Part shown: piece by piece, positions 11,371 to 21,818 of the stretch | Layout of the letters: every line of letters begins with the position of its first letter | Position numbering within the stretch: the first letter of the stretch is position 1 | DNA from: Hyparrhenia diplandra | Lineage: Eukaryota; Streptophyta; Magnoliopsida; Poales; Poaceae | Length of the DNA: 64,000 bases | Assembly (NCBI GenBank): GCA_015847255.1 | Contig: JADLZK010008395.1 | Location: forward strand, 62,001 to 126,000 | Direction: 5' to 3' | The notes under the pieces: model-generated | The model's input: the letters and a program-made list of their open reading frames with translations, nothing else | Told to the model about the DNA's origin: nothing | The model's database searches: none | Made by a program: the position numbers and the translations under genes

Positions 11371-13006
11371 TGGACCACAACTTAATTATGCTACCACCGA
11401 GAAAGAGTTGCTAGCAGATTGTTTATGCTATAGATAAGTTCAGATCTTACTTGGTAGGAGCTAAAGTAATTATTTATACCGATCATCTTTGCTTTGAAAT
11501 ATTTGCTCACCAAGAAGGATGCTAAACCACGTTTGATAAGATGGATTTTGTTACTCCAAGAGTTTGATTTAGAAATTAAAGATAAGAAAGGAGTAGAAAA
11601 ATCTGTTGTCGATCATTTATCTAGAATGCATTTTGAAAAACCAAATGAATTGCCTATTAATGACTCACTTTCGGGGGGCGATATGTTTTATCGGATAACC
11701 CATACCGATCCCTGGTATGCAGATCTTGTTAATTTTATGGTTGCAGGATATGTAGCACCAAGGGCGGATAAGAAGAAGCTTATGTATGAAAGTCGTCATC
11801 ACTTATGGGATGAACCATATCTCTTCAGAGTATGCTCTGACGGGCTACTCGAGAAGATGTGTGCCAATGTAAGAAGGATTGTAAATTATTGAAAGATGTC
11901 ACTCATCACCATATGGAGGTCATTATGGGGCATTCAGAACACATGCAAAGATTTGGCAAGCAGGATTTTTCTGGCCAACCATGTATCAAGACACAAAAGA
12001 TTTCATCAGAAGATGTGGAGCTTGTCAGAGGCACGGAAATATAAATGCAAGAGATGCTATGCCTCTAACAACCAATCTCCAGATAGAGCTCTTTGATGTC
12101 TGGGGAATTGATTACATGGGACCATTCCCAAAATCCGGAAATTATGAACATATCCTAGTAGCAGTGGATTATGTTTCGAAATGGGTAGAAGCTTTGCCAT
12201 GCAAAATAGCAGATGGTAGGAGTTCAATCAAGATGTTTGAAGAAACTATATTCCCAAGATTTGGAGTACCCCGAATGGTAATTAGTGACGGAGGAAGCCA
12301 CTTCATTGATAGAAGATTCCGGCGGTATTTATTGAAACATGGAGTTCGTCACAATATTGCTACAGACTTACCACCCTCAAACGAGTGGGCAAGCGAGACT
12401 TCAAATAAGCAAATCAAGAACATCTTACGTGAAAAAACAGTTGAAGAAATGGGAACTAAATGGAAGGATAGACTTCCGAAAAGCACTATGGGCATACATG
12501 ATGGCCTAAAAGACACTAATTGGAATGACACCTTATCAACTTGTTTGTGGCAAGACTGTCATTTGCTTGTAGAGCTTGAGTTCAAGGCTCTTTGGGCAAT
12601 CAAGAGATGGAATATGGATCTTGATTGCGGGAGTTCGAGAGGAAGATGCAATTATCGAATTGGAGGAATGGAGAGAGAAAGCTTATCATAATGCCAACAT
12701 TTATAAAGAAAGAACTAAGAGATGGCATGACAAGAAGATTAAGATAAAGACTTTCACTCCGGAGATCAGGTATTACTCTTTAATTCCAGAGTAAAATTAT
12801 TCGGGCATGGAAAACTTCGGAGCAAGTGGGAAGGACCTTTCAAGGTAACATGGAGCAATCACTCTTCAAGACTCCGAAGGTAAGTTATTCAAGGTAAATG
12901 GCCAACGTCTTAAAATTTTCTATGAGCCCGATAAGCCTGATGAAATAAATAAATTGAATGAATTAGATGAAATAGGCTTTATGATTTATCCAACCCAAAG
13001 GAATTA
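11371..13006 (+). pseudogene. Athila-like gypsy pol, RNase H end plus integrase
   Basis: The sequence starts mid RNase H (QLNYATTEKELLA, then DKFRSYLVGAKVI and LEIKDKKGVE...DHLSRM). Integrase follows: a zinc-binding region with RRCGACQRHGNINARDAMP (about 12000-12070), the first catalytic Asp in FDVWGIDYMGPFP, the second in VISDGGSHF, and a Glu in ETSNKQIKN. The tail contains ELEFKALWAIKRWNMDLD and the C-terminal WEGPFKV block, ending in TAA near 13006. At least four frameshifts split it. The 5' part of this element (LTR, gag, protease, RT) is absent from the window because the minus-strand element inserted here and the left side was later lost. Confidence 0.88.
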
Positions 13007-13365
13007 ATTTTCGTAGAACTTGTTTTTGTGGGCCAAAAGTATAAGCATTACAATTAGAATAGGGATATTAGGCCGTAGGAAAAAGGACAGAGCACAGTGC
13101 AACAGGGCACTGGCGGCCGGCCTGAATGGGCCTGGCGGCCGCCAGCCTGGCACCTCCTCTCTTTTCCATTTTTGCTCCAGGAATACTCTAGAACTTGCCC
13201 ATTGTAATGACGAACATTCTGGAGTCATTTACGTAGGAAAGTACTGCGAGCCTTTCCATCCTATTCCATGCACCTCTGCCTATATAAACAAGCCCCATCT
13301 GATCATTTAATCTCATCTTATTCATCCTCCATTAAGACCGACGACCAGCACCATATATTTTCACC
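13007..13365 (+). other. Spacer between Athila-like pol and accessory ORF
   Basis: No coding signal. It includes a short GC-rich tract with repeated 'ggcggccg' words (about 13108-13145). Confidence 0.5.
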
Positions 13366-13963
13366 ATGAAGAACACCGAGACCCGTATGGTGGTCTACGA
13401 CCCAGCTAAGGCAGCAGCTAACTCATCTACTTCGTCTACCTCCATGGCTATAGTCCCCTATGAGCCAAAACCTTTAGCTGTTGTCAATCCACCACCTTCA
13501 AATCCAAAGCCTACACGTGGGCAATTGTATGCTCGAGTTTCTTTGGCCGCATGTCGTGACATTGCCATGAAGAAGAAAGTTCGATCCCCTCGAAGGCACC
13601 AAGTTAAGCACTCCAGGACATAATGAGAAGCTTACTAACGTTCAGTTTGACAAGTTCGGGAATATTAGGAAGAGCACTTACACTGCTGCCCGTCTTGTTC
13701 TTGATGGAGTTCGTGCTACTCCAAACCTAGTTCGCTTTGTCCAGCCTAGAGAAGCCGTTGAACTGATGCCCAAGCCAGGAAGAATGACTATGGCGGAGCT
13801 CCGTGCAGAACACTTCCATATGAAGAACTTTATGAATATTGAGCATGAGAATTCGAGCTACACCGCTAAACGTGTAGATGCTTTAGAAAAATCCAATGCA
13901 GCGTTAGTTACAAAGGTGGGAGTTCTTGAGCGTATCCTGAACAGGATTACTAAGGATATGTAA
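13366..13963 (+). pseudogene. Small accessory ORF downstream of integrase in the Athila-like element
   Basis: ATG 13366 opens a frame with a Pro/Ser-rich N-terminus (VNPPPSNPKPTRGQLYAR). One frameshift near 13595-13600 moves the rest into a second frame that reads NVQFDKFGNIRKSTYTAARL, then a helical C-terminus (ALEKSNAALVTKVGVLERIL) likely to form a coiled coil, with stop at 13961. Its position matches the env-like slot of Athila elements, but there is no signal peptide or membrane helix. I do not recognise the family. Confidence 0.6.
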
Positions 13964-15726
13964 TACGCTCGAGATTATAAGAGCACTTATCAAGTCAGTT
14001 ATCGAGTCGTTTATCGAGTCAATTTTGCTTTGAGTTAAATTAGAGTTTCGAGTCAGTCGTCGAGTCAAGTTTGTTTGAGTCAATAATAAGTTTGGTTGAA
14101 TAAATAAAGAGTGCTCTTGCTTAAATAAATTGTTGATCCATTATCTCAGTTTTATTTTCTATATTTCTTTTGTATATGTTTTTCTTGTCTCCACCATGTT
14201 TTTGAATAAAGGATAATAAAGGATAGTGTGGGGGAGACAAGACGAACGTCAAGAACAACGAAACTGAACCTGAAAAAAGCGAAGCAAAACAATAAATACA
14301 GAACGAAGATCCAACACGATAAAATTCAGGCCAAGGAATAGCGAGGGGCTCGGGCGGCCGCCGGAGGGAATCCCGCCGCCGCCGGGCTACCACCTTGTTT
14401 CGTCCTCGGATTTCTTCGACCCTCGGTTTGATCTCTCCGAACTTTGCTTTAGTTTATATTTTGGCTTCGTTTTGTCGGGTTTGAACCTTTTTGTCGATAT
14501 GCTAAATAATAAAAGAGAATAGAAATAAATTGATATGCTTTGCTAAAAATTCATAGAATATTTTCTCATGGTTAAATTAATTCTTTGTTGAAAAATAATA
14601 AAGATCCCAAGTTACTAAAAGTTGTTGTGAAATTTGAGGTAGAAGTTTAATGAGAACTTAATTCTTGATATCTTTTTCTATTTGGAGAATTTATTTTGAA
14701 AATATTAAAAATAATAGCTTTACTTCATCTCTGTGGTAAATGTTATATCCTACTAAAGCCATGCTATGAATATTAAAACCAGCAAAAAGCTATTTACTTT
14801 GTGTTGAGCTTTGTCAAATTTTGTGACCCAAGTTGAGAGACTTGTTTAAAGATCAAGATCACGTACACTTGTTTTTTATAAAATATTTATATGCTCCGGT
14901 TTGTTGATCTCTCTAAAATCAATAAATAATTTTTGTACAGCAAGGCATGGGCTATGCAAAAATAATATATATATATATATAAAAAAAGAAGAGAAAAGAA
15001 AAGAAAAGAAAAAGGGAGATGAAAAATAGACAAGTGTCCTACGGGCGTAGTAGAGCCTACCTCCCTAAGAAAAAAAATAATAAAGATGAAAAATGGACAA
15101 GTGTCCGAGGGTGAGTAGAACCCACATCTTTAAAGAGAGGAAATAAAAGACAAAAGTCTAGGGTGAGCAGAGCCCACCTCTCTAAAAAGAAAAATAAAGA
15201 TAGCCCATGATCTTGTTTACAAAAATATTTATTTCAAAGAGAGAAGAAAATAAGAGCATAGTAGAATTAGCATACACATGCACATCTTGATCTAAGATGT
15301 TGTCTTTCCTTGGATCCATCTTTGACATTGCAAATACATGCAAAGTAAGTATGCTACATCTTTTACAAACCTAAAACCCCAGATACTGACTTTATTAGAA
15401 GTAGATATGTTATTTACATGTGCTTTGTGAGGATCCAAAAATACTACATATATATATATTTATTGAGTGATTCGAGAGTACCATAGAAGAAAGAAGTAAA
15501 CTATGTTTCTTTTCAAAAATCATTGCAAAAACTCCGGCTGAATTGATTGAAGGAATAAGGTACCCTATTTCAACTATCTTGTTTCTCAACTACTTAAAGT
15601 TCTTGGTAAGATTAATAAAATATAAGTTTGACCATGAGATTGTTTTATGCTTGCTATACTTGTCTTGCGACTTTGTTATAACCATCCTTTTATCGAGACG
15701 AGTAAAAGCCTAAGTGTGGAGGAGCT
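13964..15726 (+). other. 3' non-coding region and polypurine tract of the plus-strand Athila-like element
   Basis: Starts with short 'tcgagtca' repeats (13990-14085). A purine tract gtgtgggggagac lies near 14226, and a second, aagtgtggaggagc, lies directly before the LTR at 15727, where the functional tract should be. Three ~70-base repeats at about 15020-15185 share 'gacaa.tgtcc..gggtgag.agagcccac' and match the motif in the minus-strand element. A GC-rich patch (14345-14395) and an (AT)n tract (about 14964-14981) lie between. Confidence 0.6.
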
Positions 15727-17001
15727 TGTTGACACCTCTTAAGCTCTATTTTTATGTGTCAACTAAACATATAATAAGGTTATAAAATGAATGAAAACAT
15801 AGAATAGGTGTTTTACTAACACAGTTCCACGAGTTTTGGTGATTTATATCTTTTTCGGGGACTTAACAGGTAAATGTCGGAAAACTTAGAGAAAACCCCC
15901 AAACAATAAGAAGATTTACCACCGATGAATTTCGATCCGAAAAGTGAACTAAAACATTCTAGAAGACACCGGAAGACACCAGAAAGACCCGACGACTGGC
16001 CCACTGCGTGGCTGGCGGCCGCCGAAGGATCAGGTCGGTCGCCGGTGGGACCCACCTATCGGTGTCATCTTCCTAGGTCGGTTTCAAACCGACTTTGAGG
16101 TTGTATCTACACCATTATCGAAGGTCGGTTTGATCCAAGGGTCAGCATTCATCGGCCACAACTATATAAGGATGATCCTACCTCTGGCCTTAGGCATAAA
16201 AATCATTATTCATCATACTCAGCTCTGATCATAGCTAGAGCCATACCTCTCTAATTAGAAAAGCTAAGATCAAGTTGAGAGAGATTAGTAGAAAGTTGAG
16301 AGATAGATCAAAGAACTTGATTAGAGTTCTAGATCTGTTCTTGAGAGATAGAAAGTAGAGTTGAGGAGAAGTAAGGAGAAGTACCGGATCATCGGTGACT
16401 CTCTACGCTTGTACCTCTGGGATCAAAGGCTTCATTGCACTTGATCTTGAGACTTCTTTGGTGGATCAACCTTATATTTGAGTAAGTTCACTTGTTTATA
16501 TTTCTTTCGATTTATGACTCATTAGAGTACTTTAATTCTTGTCGCTCTTGAATTGAAGTTGTTACCCCTAGTGCAAACGTGGTGTTTGGACTAGATAACT
16601 CATAAATACACCCTACCTACCGGAGCGTGGTAGATCGTGGTAGTGACTAGTACCATTGATTCCTTTGGATTCCACTTCCCGTAGGATAGGACACGTAGGA
16701 CATAGTTGCTAGGGGAATAGTAAGTTTCGCCCTTACTTTCCTTTGAGTACGTCCCCATTAAGAAATATCTTCGAGCCTTGCAAGGATATAAACTAGACAA
16801 CCATAGAATTCTTTTCACCTTTTATCTGAACTCCCGTTCCTTCCTATTATCTCAGGGATTAGTTTTGTCTCATTATTCTCACACCATTCTCCCAGTGGAT
16901 TCGATATTTAAAACCCTCTCCCGGGTGAAGTGCTCATCGTTTCTGTTCGCTTGCAGACTATACAAATTATAAATAATTATGTAGGATAACTTTTACCAAC
17001 A
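15727..17001 (+). repeat. 3' LTR of the plus-strand Athila-like element
   Basis: Begins TGTTGACACC right after a polypurine tract and ends ...TACCAACA at 17001. It has a TATA-like actatataag at 16161. It shares blocks with two other LTRs in the window (22086-23844 and 27443-28443): 'cacgagttttggtgat', 'aggtcggtttgatccaagg' and 'ggtgaagtgct' near the 3' end. Confidence 0.8.
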
Positions 17002-19554
17002 CCAATCTACAAGAAAGACGAGCTGATACTCCAGAAAGAACAACTCTGGAACTCAAGAGCAAGCCTCCACTCATCATGACAAGTCTAAAGAAGAAGACAG
17101 AAGTCATTTGTCAGAGGATAAGGACCCTGACAAACCGGAGCAGACCTCTACAACTATCCTCAGCCAAGTCTACAGAAAAGGCGGGCTGATACTCCAGAGG
17201 AAACAACCCTGAAATTCAGGAGGAGGACTTCAGAACTACCTTCAGCCAAGTCTACAGAAAAGGCAAGCTGATTCTTCAGAAGAAAAAACCCTGAAGCACT
17301 GAAGAAAAACTCCATTCTACTACGGCAAGACCTATGAACAGGCCAGCCGACGCGCCAAGGAAGAAACAACCCAAAAGCGCACAAGGACGAGATCCTATGC
17401 TATCTTCAGCAGATCTACGAGAAGACAAGCTGACAAGTCAGGGAAACAACCCTGACAACACGAAGCAAGACTTCAACCAATCCTTAGATAGTCTACAGAA
17501 AGGCAAGCTGAATCATCAGAAGAAACAACACTGATGTCATGGAGCAGGACTCCAAACTACTCGGCACAAGTCTACAAGAATGAGACAAGAGCCAGAAGCC
17601 TAAGGAAGAACTCTAAAGGCACAATCTCAATAAGTCATCTGAGGGAAACAACCCGGAAGACCACATCAAGAGCAAGCAGAGAACAAACTGTAACAAGCTG
17701 CACGAAGGCAGAACAGAATCATACAAGAAGTACAAATACAAGATGGATAAGGGACAGATCTCTTTATTCAACATCTTGAAGATTACAAATTACATGGGAA
17801 ACAATCCCCTACAAGATACAAAGAAGACTCAGATGCACGGGGAGCACAACAAAAACTCCCAAATACAAGACACAAAGAAGACCAGGAGCCCAAAAACTCT
17901 GAAGAGTACTTCCAAGAAGGCAGCAAGAGCCTGTGTCCAAAAGCGACGAAGAAAGAGCGCCAGGACCTGTTTCCAAACTCCACCAAGCTGACTTCAACCG
18001 CCAAGGGGAAGATCCCTCCAAATCTCGACTAAGAAGTCAAGACCCTTGCACAAGAACTCAAAGCACCAAAGAGCGCTAAGAAGACCACGGAGGAGTCAGC
18101 ACCTGCACAAAAGTACTCGAGGACCGAAGAATCCTGAAGATACAGGAAATCAACGGACCACAGAGTTCCAAAACTGCTGGCCTAGGGAAAAAGAGCCCTC
18201 GCCGGCACAACACCCTGGAAAGGAGCAAAGTACCGCAAGAATACGGCCACGGCAGTTCCTCAAGACTCAAAGGCACGAAAGCGGGAGAAAGATAACCCCC
18301 TTGAACTAGGCAAACAGGAGCCATCCTCTCTAAGAAACTCGAGCCGATGGACATCATGAGGATCAGACTAGCCGACCAAGAAAGCACCTTAGCCCTCTTC
18401 AGGCTAAGGAGCAACTGGAAGTAGTCTGCTCCACCCATCATCGGAGGGCGGCGAAGTGGGATAGGACGACGGAGCGATGGAAAACTCGATCTCAGAAGAT
18501 CGCGTCCCAATCACAAGGCATCCCTTTCCTGCCACTAGCCACGTCCAAGAGGGGAACCGCCGCCGGAGTAGTCTCCTTCTACTCCGTTTCACAAGACATC
18601 CCTCACTCGCAGAAGAACCTCAGAAGGCTTAAGAAGACGCCCGGGGGCTGATCCAACTCACTCAAGGGCACAGCCATGGATCAGAAGCTCAGAAAGAAGC
18701 TTTTTTCTACAAGAGGAGAGATAGTCCAAGAGGAAGAAGAAGCAGAGAAGAAGAAAGACGCTCTGGTTCCTCACCGAAGCAAGATGGGCCATATTTATAG
18801 GCAGAATCAGCATGCCTATGGACCAGGTCCACAGAAGACAAGGCAAACAGCAAAAAAGGAGCGGTCACCTCAAATCACGCAGTATGGAATTTATGGCAAT
18901 GACTGCCATGCACTGACGTTTCCCAAAAAAGGAGCGTAGTAAAAGCGCACTGTGACTCCCGTGACCGCACGGAAAAAGAGAAACGGTCAAAAACCTGAGA
19001 AAAAAGAAGAACCTCTAAGAGCTCTATCTACAAAATGAACTCTTAGATGCTCGGGGGCTACAGGATACCCGGGGCATGATTTTTTCAAAAGAGCTCCGAC
19101 GACGAGAAGAACTCGAAGACGGAGGAGAAGAACTCAATGACCTTCCAGCTCTTTGTGCCAAAAAGCAAGAAGCTCGGGGGCTACACCCTACGGGTGCACT
19201 TTTTCAACAAAAGTGCACACCGTACGAAGACAACAGGGACCGCATCAAGGCCGCATCCGAGAAGAGCAGAAAGCTCTCATGACTCAAACCTGAGATGCTC
19301 GGGGGCTAGCGGAACAAAGCCCTTTTTTCAAGAAAGAAGAGCTTCGACGACGAGAAGAACTCAAAGACGGAGGGGAAGAACTCAAAGACCTTCCAGCTCT
19401 TTGTGCCAAAAAGCAAGAAGCTCGGGGGCTACACCCTCCGGGTGCACTTTTTTCAAAATTGCACTCGGTAAGATGATCTTGAAGACCATATCAAGGCCTC
19501 ACCCGAAGAGAGCAAAGACAACTCTCATGACTCGACCTTGAGATGCTCGGGGCT
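17002..19554 (+). other. Repeat-rich 3' internal region of a Tat-like gypsy element
   Basis: Two kinds of tandem repeat are seen. About 17002-17560 has degenerate units around 'agtctacagaaaaggc..gctgat.ct.cagaagaaacaaccctga'. About 19040-19554 has two ~250-base units, each with two 'ctcgggggct' boxes. The low-complexity AG/AC-rich composition and 'gctcgggggct' polypurine-like boxes are typical of the region before the 3' LTR of grass Tat-lineage elements. The 5' part of the element is missing because the Athila-like LTR ends here at 17001. Confidence 0.6.
18676..18939 (+). CDS. Short Lys/Glu-rich ORF in the Tat-like 3' region
   Basis: An 87-residue frame from ATG 18676 to TAG. It is rich in charged residues (VQEEEEAEKKKD) with a segment HIYRQNQHAYGPGPQKTRQ that resembles fragments seen downstream of pol in grass Tat elements. 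No domain recognised; it is probably a relic. Confidence 0.3.
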   Translation: MDQKLRKKLFSTRGEIVQEEEEAEKKKDALVPHRSKMGHIYRQNQHAYGPGPQKTRQTAKKERSPQITQYGIYGNDCHALTFPKKGA

Positions 19555-20114
19555 TGTGGATACAGGATCACCAAAGAACTCTACTGAGTTGTTCACGGGG
19601 GGGTTCTATCCTAGCCTGCGGCCACAAACAACTCCCCTTTAAGGCAATGGAAGCATAGCTACGGTGTGACTTCGTTGTAATTAGGATAGAACACTAGTCG
19701 GGTTACCTTGTTTAGAGTTCGGGTGTTTGGTTCCTCTACGAACAACCATCTCTGTATCCCGACTAGGATAGAGCGAGTTCCTTGGCTCCTTAGACTATAA
19801 AAGGCGGCCAAGGAACACCTCGTAGAGGAGGGCACGAACACGGCAGCGCGATCACGCGTCACAAGCTTGACCACGCGATCAAGCCCCTGTAAGCTTCCGA
19901 CCGTTTTCTACTGAACCCCATCAATCAAAAAAACAGGGCTCACGCCGACCGAAGCGTAAAGGTCTTTACTCAATCCTTGATCGAGGGCCCGAACCAATAT
20001 AAAAACCACGCTCTCAATGTCGGTGCGCAACAAACCGCCGGGCTCCGGGTTCATCGAGGCCCGAACAAACCGCAGTTCACCCCGTGGCAGGCTCTCGGTC
20101 GTAAAACATCGACA
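19555..20114 (+). repeat. LTR of a Tat-like gypsy element (probably the 3' LTR)
   Basis: Begins TGTGGATACAGG just after a gctcggggct purine tract and ends ATCGACA at 20114 (560 bases). A TATA box (gactataaaaggcgg) lies near 19793. No second copy is in the window, so this is the 3' LTR of the element whose internal end is at 17002-19554. Confidence 0.65.
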
Positions 20115-21818
20115 ACCATGATCATGCTCTTTCATCTCTAATTGGATAAATTTCTATGATGCTCTCATGCTACCCTTGTTTGCTATAGTAAGCTTTGGTT
20201 TGGAAGTACTACATGTGTACTTTCAAAGGCTTTTAAATTAAGCGTGGTGGTTAGGTTAAACAGCCTTCCTTAATTGAATTAGACATGGAGTCTAGTTTGG
20301 TTATTGAACTAAGAATTGCTTGCGTAGACATTGGTTATTGTGTTAGACTAACCCCTACTGAAAACTCTCAAATTCAATTCGGGTAAGTCAAAGAGATGAA
20401 CTTAGATCAGAGATGAAGCAAGGCATATGACGAACTCCAACCTTGTGCAAAAGACACGACTCATTCATGGAAGAATTGTAAGTATTTAATATCATTCATT
20501 CTGTCTTTTGCTACAAGTTACTTTTGCCTTGATCCACATGCTAGAGTGCAGCCATAAACAAAATTGGTTATAAGATATGATAAATAAAATCTATGCTAAG
20601 AGTAAACAAAGAACCACCTTTTCATTAGCATAAAATGGATGATATGAACCTTGGACAACAACCCCTGCTTCAACCATGTTGTATATTCCCTGGTATGTGT
20701 CCACTAACATTTTGCTGGGGAAAGGTCTATGCTATGTCCATTCGATGAAGAAGAGTTCCATACAACACGATCATTTAAAAAAGTAATCACTCAATGAAGT
20801 GGATGGACAAAGCAATGGGCCACAAGAACATCAAAGATAGGTAAGTGAATATAAATCTCATATTTGTATCCAACTTTTGTCTTATGTTCTAAAAAGAAAA
20901 AAATATATAATAATAATAAATAATATATATATATCGAGCACATGAAGGCCCATGATAAAAGAAACATGTTCCTAGGGCAAGTTCCCTTGGGTATTCTTGG
21001 TCACTAAACTTGCAGGAATAAAGGATGAACAACATCTAAGGACATGGTGATTGCAACACACGATTGGGGGCCGGTTTAGCATGGACACTTTAAGTGTCGA
21101 AAGTGAGTGAAGGCTCGAGCATGGGGGAGGAAGGTCGACTCCTCTAAAGATCATCCGACATACTCCTCCTCTTCTCAAGCTCCCATCACTCGACATCTTT
21201 GGTTTTGCAATCCCTCTACTCACTATTACTTTGTCTCTCTAAGTTTGAATAATTAATAAATGTTATACATCAAAATTAAACTTAAGGTATAATAAAATTT
21301 CCCACTATAGAAAAAGCAATAGTGAACGTATGCTAATTAAAATATCTAACCAAAACTTTGTCTAGCATAAAAGCAACCTTTAGCTCTGTGGCAATTCTAC
21401 CCTTGTTTGAAATTACTTGTATATTCCTTTGGATATATGTTGTCAACTAATACTACGGGGAATAAAACCATGAGAGGAGCAAAAGGTCTTAGCTTAATTT
21501 AAAGAACAAGAAAAAAAAAGGACGATGCAATAAAAGAGATAAGGAACAAGATACACAAGAGGCCAAAGAAGAAAAGCTTCGAAAGCGGAAGAAAAGAACC
21601 ACCACAAGGTGTTACGATGTCATTTTAGCTTAATTTAAAGAACAAGAAAGAAAGGGCGATGCAATAAAAGAGATAAGGAACAAGATACACAAGAGGCCAA
21701 AGAAGAAAAGCTTCGAGCAGAAGAAAAGAACCACCACAAGGTGTTATGATGTCATTACACTTCAATAATAAGGTAACATCTTGAGGTAAGTTGTCATTAA
21801 TTAAGCTTTACCTTAATT
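20115..21818 (+). other. Non-coding, probably retrotransposon-derived DNA
   Basis: No coding region of substance. AT-rich with an (ATA/AT)n stretch at about 20902-20935 and a tandem duplication at 21491-21754. The style resembles retrotransposon 3' non-coding DNA, but I could not assign a family. Confidence 0.4.
21491..21754 (+). repeat. Two-copy tandem duplication, ~135-base unit
   Basis: Copies start at 21491 and 21627 ('agcttaatttaaagaacaag') and end with 'ccaccacaaggtgtta.gatgtcat'. They differ by a few substitutions and short indels in an A-run and near 'aagcttcga'. Confidence 0.85.

Noticed and set aside
14964..15010. Possible origin or regulatory site in the (AT)n/AG-rich stretch
   Set aside because: Simple low-complexity sequence in retrotransposon 3' DNA; nothing specific supports a function.
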